Shown here: in pieces, positions 25,808-37,837 of the stretch
How positions within the stretch are numbered: the stretch's first letter is position 1
Layout of the letters: each line of letters begins with the position of its first letter
Notes under the pieces: generated by a model
What the model was told of the DNA's origin: nothing
Databases searched by the model: none
Seen by the model: the letters and a program-made list of their open reading frames with translations, nothing else
Translations under genes and position numbers: made by a program
From: Pogostemon cablin
Lineage: Eukaryota; Streptophyta; Magnoliopsida; Lamiales; Lamiaceae
Direction: 5' to 3'
Length of the DNA: 64,000 nt
Assembly: GCA_023678885.1 (NCBI GenBank)
Contig: CM042979.1
Location: 23,045,481 to 23,109,480 of the forward strand

Positions 25808-27003
25808 GGGTAAAGGGTCAGATAAGCCCCTCATCTTACCCCCAGGATCAAATTAGCCCTCCATCTTATTTTTTGGTCATTCAAACCCTTAACGTTTCTA
25901 TTTTGGATCAATTGAACCCTTCATTTTCTAAAAACAAAATAAAGATACCCTTCTGTTAAAATCAAACTAACGGTGCTAAGAATATTGGGAAGGGAATTGA
26001 ATTTGGGGATGGTGGTAAAGATATCAGACGCACAAGGCCAAACGCTAGGGCAATCGGAAAGGCATTTTGCCGACAGCGCCGCCATAGCTATTGCTTATGC
26101 CATATCGATCCCTTATCTGAGTACGTTTCAGAAACCTAACAAATTAGATCACAAACTTATTTTCTTGATTTTCAGCATTTTGGTTTCTCTGCCGAATTCA
26201 CATTCTCATAAAATAATTGATATTACTCATTTTAATTTCCATAAATTCATTGAAGATTTCATGAAGGGCAATTGTTTGAGTCATTGTACAGCATATCTTG
26301 GATTATTATCAAATGCTGAGGAATTCCCATTGAAAGAATCCTATTGATTACATCATAGTTGGAGGCGGCACGACGGGTTGCACTCTAGCGGCCATGCTAT
26401 CGGAAAGATTTTGAGATCTTGTTCTTGAAGGAGGAACAACTCCTGTGGAAGACTCAAATTTGAAGAGTCGAGATGGATTCCTGGCAACAGATGGAGGTGG
26501 ATGCATTTCAGTCCCCCTCTCAAGCTTGAAGATGGAGTTTCAAATGTGAGGGGCAGAGTTTTGGGAGGAAGACGTACGATAAATGTTGGTTTCTACAGTC
26601 GACCAGTAGCAGATTTCTATAAAAGATTGGGGATGAAGTGGGATGGTGAATGAATCTTATGAATGGATGGAAAAGGGTATAGTGCTCCCCACAGATCGTT
26701 CATGGAGGCATCAAAGCTTTGAACATATTCAATTGCAAGCTCTGCAATTTCGGATATGGAGAAATGAGATTTTCTGGTGGTAATCCCCCTGCCTCCAAGA
26801 AGGCATCTCGAACTGCAGACTGCCAGTTCTTTAACACCGTTAGATGAATTATAACAGAAGGGTATCATTGTTTTGTTTTAAGAAAGTGAAGGTTTCAGTT
26901 GATCCAAAATAGAAACGTTAAGGGTTTGATTGACCAAAAAATAAGGTGGAGGGCTAATTTGATCCTGGGAGGTATGTTGAGAGGCTTATCCGACCCTTTG
27001 CCC
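25808..27003 (+). mobile_element. Pack-MULE-like element with ~170-bp terminal inverted repeats
   Basis: GGGTAAAGGGTCAGATAAGC from 25808 is matched, inverted, by the sequence ending at 27003 (GGGCAAAGGGTCGGATAAGC on the minus strand). The match runs about 170 bp inwards, through CTTAACGTTTCTATTTTGGA and ATACCCTTCTGTTA. There is no transposase inside; it holds a broken piece of a host-type gene. Long TIRs around captured gene sequence are the Pack-MULE pattern. No 9-bp target duplication is visible, so the Mutator assignment is an inference. Confidence 0.75.
26150..26810 (+). pseudogene. GMC oxidoreductase (mandelonitrile-lyase/HOTHEAD-like) fragment, broken
   Basis: In the + direction it reads a hydrophobic signal-peptide-like segment (LIFLIFSILVSLPNSHSHK), then AEEFPLKESY. 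A one-base shift leads into DYIIVGGGTTGCTLAA, the FAD-binding GxGxxG loop, and then stops. A later piece reads VLGGRRTINVGFYSRPVADF, matching the family's second conserved block. Several stops and at least one frameshift rule out function. It corresponds to the N-terminal portion only and lies wholly between the element's inverted repeats. The part at 25973-26140 (VVKISDAQGQTLGQSERHFA) is not recognised and may come from a second gene. Confidence 0.75.
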
Positions 27004-27258
27004 TTTTAAAAAATTTCAGGACATGTGTCATTCTTGATCCCAGTGTGCTTCATCACAGCATAGAGATATGAAGTCTCAATGAAGTATTAATTATTTTATG
27101 TATGTTCCATTTACCAACATAGGAAATGTAACTATTGAAGTCATACGTCCAAAATGGTAATGCATGACTATTACTATGAAACTATTGTCCATGCGAGTAT
27201 ATAATGTGTTCAAAGTTATAATATGTGTGCACTTCATCCATAAATAGTCGATAATATA

Positions 27259-27506
27259 TACGCCCTCTATCTCGGATTAAGGTTGACGGTTATTTTTTAT
27301 TTATAAATTAAGAGATATAATATTTTAATGGGTTGATGACTAAGAAAATATTGTATGTGTAGTGAGTAGTTGTATTAATGTTGTATATGGGCCCCATATA
27401 GAATAAATTATTATTTTGTGTGGGTCCCACTTGATAAAAAATGAAATGTAAACATTAACTTGAGACAGATCAAAATGATAAACGTAAACCTTAATGTCAG
27501 GGAGTA
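27259..27506. mobile_element. Stowaway-like MITE
   Basis: TACGCCCTCTATCTCGGATT with AAGGTTGACGGTTA at the left is inverted at the right as GTAAACCTTAATGTCAGGGA followed by GTA. There is TA at both ends and no coding capacity. Confidence 0.7.
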
Positions 27507-27564
27507 TATGTTTCTTAATAAATTTATAATTTTTTATTAATTAATTAATTTATATATATATACA

Positions 27565-27595
27565 CTAGTTTTATCTCCCGCGTACAACACGGGAT
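27565..27595 (-). mobile_element. Helitron 3' terminus (minus strand)
   Basis: On the minus strand CCCGTGTTGTACGCGGG forms a GC-rich stem-loop, then AGATAAAACTAG, followed by T. This is the CTAG-T ending typical of Helitrons. The body would extend to higher coordinates; its 5' end is not resolved. Confidence 0.5.
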
Positions 27596-27865
27596 CTATA
27601 CGTATAACATGGGATCTACTATATATGATGTTTTATTTTAAATTATACTTTTATAATTTTATGTTTTATTATTAAATGTATATATTTGTTACTTTTTTAT
27701 CTTACTTTACTATTAAATGAATTTTTTACATCTGTATTAAAAAGATAAATATTTTGTTAATATAAAAGGATGCATTATGCAATAATATGAATATTTTGAA
27801 TCCAAAAACCTGCAGAATTGATAAACTATCCATTCGAGATTTGAATTATTATTTTTATCAATAAA

Positions 27866-27892
27866 CTAGTAATACACCCGCGCGATGCGCGA
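27866..27892 (-). mobile_element. Second Helitron 3' terminus (minus strand)
   Basis: On the minus strand CGCGCATCGCGCGGG (stem-loop) then TGTATTACTAG, followed by T. A possible matching 5' end, TCTTATCTATATAATAATAG on the minus strand, lies at about 28362, which would give a 0.5-kb element that contains the TIR element at 28000-28343. Confidence 0.5.
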
Positions 27893-27999
27893 AAAAATAC
27901 TATGTATAAATTATTGTATAAAAAATTATGATAATAATACATAAATATAAAAAAAATTTCTTGTGAGACGGGGTTAAAATGTTATTATTATGGCTAATT

Positions 28000-28343
28000 A
28001 TAGTGTACACCTGGGTGCACCATAAGATAGGATGCTCCCATATACAAATATAACCAAAAACATATACAATTATGAGCAATAATGTATACAATTTAATTGT
28101 TAGATTTTTAATGAAAAATTAAGTGTAAAAAATATACAATTATTAAAAAAACATGAATAAACTATTGAATAAAAAGTTATACACATATGGATATTAGTTT
28201 TTTAATAAAAAATTTAGTGTGAAAAATGTATATAATTATTACAAAACAAGTATACAAAATAGAATAATATGTATACAAAATAAAATAAAAAGTCATACAC
28301 ATACGGGTGTAGCCTTGCACCCGGGTACACCCAATATACACTC
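28000..28343. mobile_element. GGGTGCAC-family TIR element, copy C
   Basis: The left end ATAGTGTACACCTGGGTGCA and the right end GCACCCGGGTACACCCAATA then TACACTCTAT are mutual inverses with small differences. The interior shares its phrases with copies A and B at 12.3-13.1 kb. Non-coding. Confidence 0.7.
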
Positions 28344-29804
28344 TATTATTATATAGATAAGAGCTTACGTGAAATGGATAAAAGGTGATAACTTCTAAAA
28401 TGAAAAGTGATACTCAATTAATGAAAAATAATAATGTTAACAATTTATAATATAAATAAAAAGTGATGGTATTTTATAGCGAAAGTATGACGAATGTTAC
28501 ATTAAAGTATGATTTAGATGGTTAGAATTTGAAGATTTTATTGGGAGAGACAAAACAAAAATTTGAAAATACCTTGGTTTTAAGAAGAAAGGATTATTGA
28601 AAATTTTATTTAAATGTATGAATATGAGATAGATAGTATTAAAAAACATATAGTAAAAGGGTAATTTATATACTCATCGGGAAATATGTCTCTGCCTCAT
28701 TAAATATCTCAGTGCATCTTGATATGGCCAAAGAGGTTGGTGTTTAACGTCATGTTGACCGCTAATGTCATTTTGAAAAACTATGATTATACAATTCGTA
28801 TCTTTATATATGCACAACCCTTCAATTTTTTTATTTTCAATACATTCGGGATTTCGAATATAGAATAGTTATTTAATCTCGAATAGCCACAGCTATATAT
28901 TCTTAGAAATCTAATAAGAAGTTTAGGCAATAAATAAACCACTTAAATTTTGATATTGTAATATCTTAAGAGTATTATTTTTTATGTAATTAACTAAAAA
29001 ATAAGCATATAAGGGGAAGAAAAAAAAGATATAAAATAAAAATATTATTCAATTATAGAACTATTTATATACTACTCCAAATAAATAAAATCTGGCCCAT
29101 TTTTTTGTTATTATTTTTTTTGAACAATTTATCTTTTTTCTTTGAATTTTTCTCCTGTAAATTCGGGTTTACGGTGTAAACTCAATAGTCTTCATTTAAT
29201 TTAAGCTCTAACAATACATAGGTGTAATAAGATTGGAAGGGGGACCACATGATTTACACCGTCAACCCGGTTTAGTATTTGGCCTTTTTTTATATAAAAA
29301 TCTATAAAATCCACATGATTTTGTTTTGAAAAAATCTCTCCAATTTAAAGATTTATATATACTTTTTCAAGTATTTTAAAAAATATAATATTTTTAATAA
29401 ATAGTGAGTAGATTTTAAATGATACTTTTCATTTATTATATATATATAATTTTAATTTAAATTGATTACAAAATGTGTAATATTGTAAAATTTAGAGATA
29501 ATAATTTTAGATGTAGAGCCCAGCCAATTATTATTAAAAAAAAAGAAAACAAATTATGGTGGAACATGCATCTATCTATAATGAAAATATGAATCTTATG
29601 GTAAGGATTGACAGTGTATATTATTAACTTCAGTTTAAAAATACTCAGTATTGCGTAATGATAATATATTTTATTTGAAAAAAATTAAATTATAATTAAG
29701 AAAGTAGTAATAAATGTAAAATATAAAGTACTAATAATAATTAAAATATTCTCTCTCATAATAGGTATTGTTGTGTATTTTTTCAATAAATTCCCTAAAA
29801 CTTT

Positions 29805-29932
29805 CATATTCATATGACCTACATTAGGAATTTATAAATTGTTGAGTGTATAATTCTTGAAAATCGGACATATTCATATGACCTACATTAAGACTTTATA
29901 AATTGTTGAGTATATAATTCTTAAAAATCGAA
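29805..29932 (+). repeat. 64-bp tandem duplication
   Basis: CATATTCATATGACCTACAT begins at 29805 and at 29869. The two copies differ at a handful of positions. Confidence 0.8.
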
Positions 29933-30693
29933 AATATCAGTTCTAAGATCACCCTGAGAAATTAATGCATCATTTCAAATTTTAAATGTGCGTTAAAACC
30001 TCCTTGCATGCTTTAATTTACTTTCTTTTAAAAGTTGATCTATTGTACATCAAGTACACTAATAACATAACCCAAATGACCCAAATGGGGTATAAAGGGT
30101 TTAAAACTCGGATAATAACATAATTCACGTTTCTCATCTGCGCTCGCTCAACTCATTCTTCCTCTCCTGCCCTCCTCCCACTCCGTCGTCTCACCAGTGT
30201 CGTCAAACGTCTTGGCAGTGTCTCTCACTCCGCCCCTGCTCCACCTCACTCATCTACCCTCTCAACCACCACCCTCACCCGTTGTTCCACTGTATATATA
30301 AGTTTTTCTCTCAATTCTTCTTGATTCAATTGAAATCATTTAGATCGAAAAATTGAGATTTATAATTTAGAGATTCACCTCACAACATCCATCGTCCCTC
30401 CGATTGGTGATATTGGTGGATAAATCCGCGGTCTCACCTCAAGTAAGTGGAATTAGAGATTTGGATTCGTGGTTGGGGCTTGGGAATTGGAGATTGACAT
30501 GGTCGATTTTGAGATTGGCTATGTGGAATTGAGATTGGTGGATTCATTAGGTCTGTAGCTAGTGCTTGGATTTGAAATGTGAGTGCTGCTTGGTAGAGAA
30601 TTGACTGGAGGTGGAGGACGAATCAAAAAGTATATTTGACTGAAGATAGAAGACGGATTAGAGAAGGCCGTGGTGATGGCCGGTGGTGACCGG

Positions 30694-31030
30694 AGGTCTG
30701 GTGGAAGGTCGTGTTTCCTCAAAGAGGAAACAAAATTCAATAATGTATTACTTATTAGTAATTATCGTATTACATATTAATAGTTAATGTATTATTAATT
30801 TTATAATGTGGAAGGGAGGTTAACGAAGATCTGGTGGAAGGTTGTGGTTCATCACTGAGAAAATAAAATTCTGTAGCGTATTAGTTATTAATTAGTATTT
30901 AACGTATTACGAATTACATATTAATAGTTAATGTATTATTAAATTTGCTATGAGTTCCTCACAGAGAAAAAAAAATCCGTAACGTATTACTTGTAAGTAT
31001 ACATTAGTAGTTAATGTATTACTCTTATTT
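30694..31030 (+). repeat. Diverged tandem triplicate (~145 bp)
   Basis: Each unit has a GAGGAAACAAAATTC-like start, GTATTACTTATTAGT, and ends TTAATAGTTAATGTATTA. The third copy is shortened. Non-coding. Confidence 0.6.
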
Positions 31031-31944
31031 TATAATATTAATTCTAATGAAGAAGCATATTATTAAATAAAATATTAAAATGTATTCAAATATATTGTAT
31101 GTAGGATGGAGTTTGTTGAGAAATTTATAGACGGAGTCAGGTTTAAGAGTTTGATTCATTTATTAAATTTTATTTCTTAATGTACGTTTTTACTTCATAA
31201 ATATATAATTTTATACATGAAAGATGTTTTAAATTTTTGAAATTAATTTTGATTTACTTTTGAGATTGCATATTATTGATTTGTATATTTTTAAATAAAT
31301 GTATTATAGTTTTTATACTAAAGTGTATATAAATATAAATGAAAATATTGATATAAGATATCAATATTTGTAAAAATTTTAAAAAATAAATAAATTTATA
31401 CTTTGATTAAGTAAAACTTGTATGATATTAAATTATAATTAATACAATTTGTTAAGTAAAACATATACACTATAGAATTGCAATTAATACAGTTTATTAA
31501 AAAAATAATACAATTAATAAAAAGAACATACTATACATTATAAAGTTAAAATTAATACACTCTACTATTAAAATGTATATTAAAAATCAATACAATTTAA
31601 TATCATTTTCATATTCAAGATAATAATACAACTAAGAATAAAACGTAATATATTTATTTAATATATAACTTATACACTAACAAATTTAAATTAATACAAT
31701 AACTTCACCATAATAATATTACGGTAGTTCATCCATATCTAATCTGATTATAAGATTATAAAAGCTATACACCAGTTAAATCTGAAATCCAATCATAATA
31801 AATTTGAAAAAACTATACATCATACATTTTACATTTTCAAAGCACGATCTAGGATACTTGTCTCGTATACTCAAAAAACCATTCAACCAAGAACTATCTA
31901 AAGAAAAAAATTACGAATCATTATTAATCCATTGCTTCTAGAAT

Positions 31945-31975
31945 AATCTTAATATATTAAAAGTGTGAAGCATTT
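31945..31975 (+). mobile_element. Helitron 5' terminus-like
   Basis: TCTTAATATATTAAAAGTGT after an A is the typical Helitron 5' end. A candidate partner is the CTAG-T end at 50854, which would make an outer, older Helitron around the one at 36396-50303. This pairing is only positional. Confidence 0.35.
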
Positions 31976-32149
31976 GAGATTTTTTTTTTCCTATTTTGTC
32001 CCTTCACTATTTTAGTATTTACTTTCATTAACCCTTTTACTTACTTTAAATTGAACATTATTAAAATTTAATAATTTAATCTTTTTTAATTATTTATATT
32101 GATTTGAAACTCTTGAAATTCAAATATTATTTGTACAACGTATCCAACA

Positions 32150-32467
32150 CTACCCTCTCTTGCACTTATTGAGATTAATAACTCTATGGACACTGCATCT
32201 CCCCCAATGCCATACCTCTTTATTATATATATGAGTTTCATTGTTAGTGCAAATTACATTTCCTTCAACATCGTGAAACCATTCATTTCCTACCAACATG
32301 AAAACCTTTAATATCTCCTTCCTCAACAACACTATTACATCATGAACCCTATGTCGCTCATAGAAACGAAACGTATTACTGTCCAGGGCGGAGATGACAC
32401 CAGCATAAATATCATTTGATGAGAAGATATTGAAGGTGGCTGTGGCTATGCCACTAGAATAGCACAT
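32150..32467 (-). CDS. Unrecognised open frame, 105 codons
   Basis: It starts ATG (MCYSSGIATATFNIFSS) and has ordinary protein-like composition (VFMLVGNEWFHDVEGNVICT) in an otherwise stop-rich AT desert, which makes chance less likely. I do not recognise the family. There is no clear promoter, neighbour gene or splice context. It lies just inside the Helitron-like 5' end at 31945, so it may be a captured exon fragment. Confidence 0.25.
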   Translation of the reverse strand: MCYSSGIATATFNIFSSNDIYAGVISALDSNTFRFYERHRVHDVIVLLRKEILKVFMLVGNEWFHDVEGNVICTNNETHIYNKEVWHWGRCSVHRVINLNKCKRG

Positions 32468-33798
32468 CCAATTTTGTAATTAATTTAATTATTAGTAGTA
32501 TCTTATTAACACGTGATTATATTTAATTTAATTTATATGCTATCCTCTTCTTCCTTTTTTCTAATGTTTTATTTTTATTTATGAAATCTAAAATTCTATA
32601 TATGGTGGCCAAGTGTTGTATGAATAAATGTGGTAACAATGAATTTCGGGAAAACATATATACAGAATTTTATTTTATTTTTTCTCTGCTACGTGTTATT
32701 CAACCAACGTGTAGTATAAGAGATATATACCAAAATGACATGGGATAAAACATTAAGATGTTGTATTTTTAAAAAAATATATAGTTTTACTTTATTTATT
32801 TATTTTGTTAGGATTTCCTTCTTACTTTTAATTTGGGAGAGATATTAATTTTTTTAAGATCTTTTATACTATCTGAACATATGTTCTTTTTAATATTTAT
32901 GGAGTATTATTTTATGTTTCTTTGTATAAATCGATATGATTGTATGAAAATTAATTATTTAAAATTACATTGTAGTATGTGAGTACAAAATTTAAAATAG
33001 TACTTTTAAAATAGAATGATCATTTAACAAATAAGATATATCTCATTGATATGATTTAAGGTATAAATATTATTATTATATAAATATTAATGGTTAAAGG
33101 TGTTAGGAAAGGTCGCATAAGCAAATAAATGAATGCCGAAAAAATAATTGAAAAGCAAATTCCAAATACTAGCCATTTATTATTATATTACGATTGTAGT
33201 ATTATATAATGAATTACTTGCTTTTTTAATTACTTTGATATCACATTAATGTATATTATGTTTATAAATTGGTTTTGATTCTTCAAAGGTTTTATTACAA
33301 TAGGCAAAGATTCGAGTGAAATCGTATCACGAATCTCCTTAAATGAGACGGATCATCTATTAATCAAATTAAGTAACTTTAAAGAGTTTTTATTTGGTTG
33401 TTATGAAATTAGAAAATCAAAAATTTTAATTAGAAAAAAAGAATTAATTAGGCTTAAATAATTTTAATGGGCTATGTTTGGTTGATATCAATTAAAAAAT
33501 TAATTATGTAAGAAAATTAATTAAGCTATATATATTTAGTCTACATTTTTTATTTTATTTATATATTTTATTATTAAAAATGTAATAATTTAAATTTTTT
33601 ATTAAAAATGTAATTATTTAAAAAATGTGATAATATTTTTAGAAAGTAGTAACATAGTATTTTTTTATATAAAAAGTTATAATAATCAAATAAAACCAAA
33701 ATCTTTTTATTTAAACTATATTATGAATAATTAATAATGACATAGATTTATATGGAACCATATCATTAAATGACTTTTGTGAGAAAAATAAAAAATTG
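32468..33798. other. AT-rich intergenic stretch
   Basis: Nothing recognisable beyond AT-rich low-complexity sequence. Confidence 0.5.
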
Positions 33799-34064
33799 TA
33801 CTCCCTCCGTTCCAGGAAAGTCTGCATCGCTCTTCCCGGCACGGAGGTTAAGAAACTGATAATGTTTAGGAGCATTATGGTATTTTTTGGGTAATAAATA
33901 AATGATAAATTATGTTAGGTGTGTTAGGTAATAGTGGTTTTTTATAAATAAAGTGTATGGGGAAGGATGATTATGTTTGACTTTTTGCTTTTTTAGGAAG
34001 GTGTAAACTTTTGTGGATAACCCTAAATGGAAAGTGTGACATCTGAAATGGGATGGAGGGACTA
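33799..34064. mobile_element. Stowaway MITE
   Basis: TACTCCCTCCGTTCCAGGAA at the left, and at the right GAAATGGGATGGAGGGACTA, its imperfect inverse. There is TA on both sides. Non-coding. Confidence 0.75.
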
Positions 34065-34297
34065 ACATTTTTATAATGAAAAGTGATAAGCTAATTAATG
34101 GAAAGTGATAACAGTGCTGTGAATTATTTCATAAACAATTTATGGTATAAATAAAAAGTGATAATATTTTTTTTAAAAAAAATGACAATATCTTTAATAA
34201 AAGGTGATAACTAATTACCAAAGTGTATTTCATGAATAATTTATAAATGAATTAAAATAAAATGATAACAAAATTATTGAATTGTCTAAAGAACAAC

Positions 34298-34336
<39 letters not shown>

Positions 34337-34340
34337 TTGT
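34065..34340 (+). repeat. GTGATAA-family copy followed by an AAT microsatellite
   Basis: GAAAAGTGATAAGC, GGAAAGTGATAACAG, AAAAAGTGATAATA and AAAAGGTGATAAC recur through about 34270. Thirteen AAT units follow at 34298-34336. Confidence 0.65.
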
Positions 34341-34422
34341 TTTTTATTTAAACAGAAAAAAAATAATAAATCATGAAAGAGTGGTGGTCTGCGACTACAC
34401 GCGTGAAGTTGGCCGAAATGAT

Positions 34423-34728
34423 TACTCCCTCCGTCCACTTCAAAGAGTTTCATTTTTTATTTTGGGCGTCCGTCCCTAAAGGTTTTTATTAAAAGGGCGT
34501 CTGTCCCTAAAAGTTTTATTTCCCTTTTAATATATATGGGATCATACACATTTACTGATACAATTAAAATATGGGGCCCACTTAACCACTAATACAACTA
34601 CCCACTACACATTAAATAATAATACTCCTTAATCCATGTCCAAAAAGTAAATACACATTAAATAATTATACTCCTTAATCCACGTCCAAAAAGTGAATGC
34701 ATCCCTTTGAGACGGACGGAAGGAGCAA
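34423..34728. mobile_element. Stowaway-like MITE
   Basis: TACTCCCTCCGTCCACTTCA at the left and CCCTTTGAGACGGACGGAAG then GAGCA at the right are inverse with few differences. An internal direct duplication (GGGCGTC.GTCCCTAAA) is present. Non-coding. Confidence 0.7.
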
Positions 34729-34952
34729 GATTTAAAAAGGGGTTTAATTAATTAATGAAGTCAAACAAGCCCTTCTTTTCTTTTAATTCTTTTTTAGTTT
34801 AATATAGCTATTATGATTAACAAAATTTAATGGAATCTTAATTAGTAAATATAGAGTTTAACTTGGGTGCATCTGGTATATCGGTGCATTCTAGACAATC
34901 TTATCCGTTAAATTAACTTTTAATTAAATCTTCATCATTAAATCTAATAAAA

Positions 34953-35189
34953 TACTTCCTCCGTCATAGGTAAGAGTCTCATTTTACCATTTTGGTTGTC
35001 CTACTCAAAGGATTCCATTTCCTTTCTTGGACACATGAGACTCACCTACACCCACTAATACAATTAAAATATGGAGCTCACTGCCCACACACCCACTAAT
35101 ACAACTACCCACTACACATTAAATAATAATATTCATTAATCCACGTGTCCAAAAATAAATGAGACTCTTACCAAAGAATGGAGGAAGTA
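34953..35189. mobile_element. Stowaway-like MITE with long inverted ends
   Basis: TACTTCCTCCGTCATAGGTA then AGAGTCTCATTT is matched, inverted, by AAATGAGACTCTTACC then AAAGAATGGAGGAAGTA. There is TA at both ends. Non-coding. Confidence 0.75.
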
Positions 35190-36395
35190 ATTAATTTTTT
35201 AAAATAATAATAAAAAAAACAACCACACTGCCCATTTTAACCTATGCATGTGCAACCAAAATCACCCTTAAATACGACATGACGAAAAATAATAGTTCAA
35301 CTACGTCTAACAAAATTTATTGGAATCTTAATTAGTAATTATGACATGACTATTTGGATACTTTTTCACACCCTAATTAAACATTATTATAATTTTCTAA
35401 ATATACTCTAATTATGGACATTTTTACTCCTTATATTTTCATTTGAAAAGATATAAATTATTTAAAATCAACAAGCGTTGAGATAAGAAAGAAATCATAT
35501 ACAATTTCTTATAAAGCAAATGTATCAGTACAAAAGAAGAAGATAATAAATAATTATCGGACCGTGTTCCCAAATTCCATGTTTTTTTAAAGTTGTACTG
35601 TTTAATATTAAGTATTATACCCTCTATAAAAACTTATACGCTTGACTTTTTTTTTTAAAAAAAAATAATCAAATATTTATCATATTTCAGTCGACCTTTT
35701 CAATAAAAATAGTATACCATTATTAATTAAAATTTATATCATTTAGAACAAAATATTATAATCTTATACATATTGTGTATTCGGAAACACAAGAGACTAA
35801 CTCAAGAGAAATTGACGATCCAATTTTATTTAGGGTTACTAAGGGGTACACAAAAAAATGCATAATTGCTTAAAACTACATGACTCAAAGCACTATTACT
35901 CCTAACTACACAATTATGATTGTAATACCATAAATACCCCTATATGTTTGCACAATTTGTCTGCATAAATTGATTTTGCACAATTTGGTTCTGCACAATT
36001 TTATTTTGCACAATTGTTCTGCACAATTTTATTTTTGCACATTTTAAATTCCGACAGCAGGCTACGACGGTCAGCGGCGGTCAACGGCCGGTCAACGCCA
36101 GTCCGGCCGGCGATCAATGGTTGGTCAACACCGGTCAATGCGGCCAACGGCCAATCAACGCCGGTCAATGCCGGTCCGGTCAACGACTGGTCAACGCCGG
36201 TGGGTGGGTGAGGGGTAGGGTTATTGGTTTAAAAGTATATGGAGTATAAGGTTATATTTGGTATTTTACTTTAATATTTTGTATGCGAGAGTAATTATTT
36301 AAATTCCATGTATCTAATAGTAATTTAGGTTAAAAGTGTGTATCTATTAGTGATTTTTCCTTTTATTTATAGGAAAAAAAACTACAAGGTGTCAA
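35190..36395. other. AT-rich stretch with a GC-rich minisatellite
   Basis: No gene is supported. At about 35945-36040 there is a run of TTTTGCACAATT-like units. At 36068-36201 there is a GC-rich array of GGTCAACGCCGGTCAATG-like units of irregular length. Open frames there on both strands simply follow the repeat. Confidence 0.6.
36068..36201. repeat. GGTCAACGCCGGTCAATG minisatellite
   Basis: Seven or more imperfect units form an isolated GC-rich island in AT-rich DNA. The repeated GGTCAACG core explains the open frames on both strands. Confidence 0.75.
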
Positions 36396-36603
36396 TCTTC
36401 TTATATATTAAAACAAAATACATTTCCTTAATTAAAATTTTGAAGTGTGAGGTGTCATATTATGATGAGTTTGTTATTTATGATTTTTACAATTTGTAAG
36501 GTGGCTTAGTACTATTGATTAGGCAATTTTGAAGAGATTACAAGTTCAAAACTCATTGAGAACATTTACTTTAAATTCTTTATATTTATGTATACTTATA
36601 TAC

Positions 36604-37830
36604 TTTTAAATGATAATTTTAAGGTGGGCTTGATTGAATAAATTTAAAGTGGATTTGGCTAAAAAAAATGTATGGGCCTATAAAAAATTAATATTAGTCT
36701 AATATTCTTAAATATTAAAGCAAACCACATTTTTTAATTTAGATATTTCAAATTGTGAGGTGGCAAGTTTAGTGTTTTTTTATATTTATGATTTCTCTTA
36801 ATTTGGGTAATAGCTATTATTATTTTATTAAAAGGAAAAAGAAAAATAAAGTACAATAAAAAGATAATAAAGATGTGATAGCAATGACAATAAGTTAATA
36901 AAAAATAGCCAAACATAACACATAAAAGAAAGGTCAATCATACTTTTCTTAAATATAATGTAAACAAATGAATAAGATATCATGAAATTGAACTTAAAAA
37001 TGTGCTAATTGAATAGATGACAAATATTGATGGCAAAGCCAATCCAATAGAATAGATGACAAATGTTGATGTCAAAGATAATTCAATAGAGAGGATTGCT
37101 ATTGAACTTGAAGATGAAGAGTATGATATTTTCTAATTATAATCATTAAAATTTATATTTTTCTAATGCATATAAGAATGGTTTTAAATGATAATTTTAA
37201 AGTGGGCTTGATTGAATAAACTTAAAGTGGATTGGGCTGGAATTTTAAGTAAAAAAAAATAATAATATATGGGCTTATAAAAAATTAATATTAGTCTAAT
37301 CTTCTTAAATATTAAAGCAAACCACATTTTTTAATTTAGATTTTTCAAATTGTGAGGTGGCAAGTTTAGTCTTTTTTTATATTTATTTATGATTTCTCTT
37401 AATTTGGGTAATAACTATTATTATTTTATTAAAAGGAAAAAGAAAAATAAAGTACAATAAAAAGATAATAAAGATGTGAAAGCAATGCCAATAAATCAAT
37501 AAAAAAAAGATAATAAAGATGTGAAAGCAATGACAATAAGTCAATAAAAAATAGCCAAACAAAACACATAAAAGAAAGGTCAATCATACTTTTCTTAAAT
37601 ATAATGTAAACAAATGAATAAGATATCATGACATTGAACTTAAAAATGTGCTAATTGAATAGATGACAAATATTGATGTCAAAACTAATTCAATAGAATA
37701 GATGACAAATGTTGATGTCAAATACAATTCAATAGAGATGATTGCTATGGAACTTGAAGATGAAGAGTATGATATTTTATAATTATAATCATTAAAATTT
37801 ACATTTTTCTAATGCATATAAGAATGGAAA
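36604..37830 (+). repeat. Two tandem copies (~0.6 kb) of a Helitron 5' module
   Basis: TTTTAAATGATAATTTTAAG starts copies at 36604 and, with one change, 37184. Both end TGCATATAAGAATGG. Each carries its own Helitron 5'-like start (TTCTTAAATATTAAAGCAAA at about 36705 and 37302). Copy 2 has an extra internal duplication of about 45 bp near 37480-37545. Open frames on the minus strand are by-products. Confidence 0.75.
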
Positions 37831-37837
37831 ATCATGT

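Larger units (their letters stand above)
28350..31944. other. AT-rich intergenic stretch with tandem repeats
   Basis: No gene is supported. GTGATAA-family units lie at about 28370-28470. A 64-bp duplication is at 29805-29932, and three diverged copies of a ~145-bp unit are at about 30694-31030. A pyrimidine-rich, gene-leader-like patch is seen at 30130-30290 without a recognisable protein. Confidence 0.5.

Noticed and set aside
36001..36211. Open frames of 60-65 codons on both strands
   Set aside because: They are products of the GGTCAACG minisatellite.
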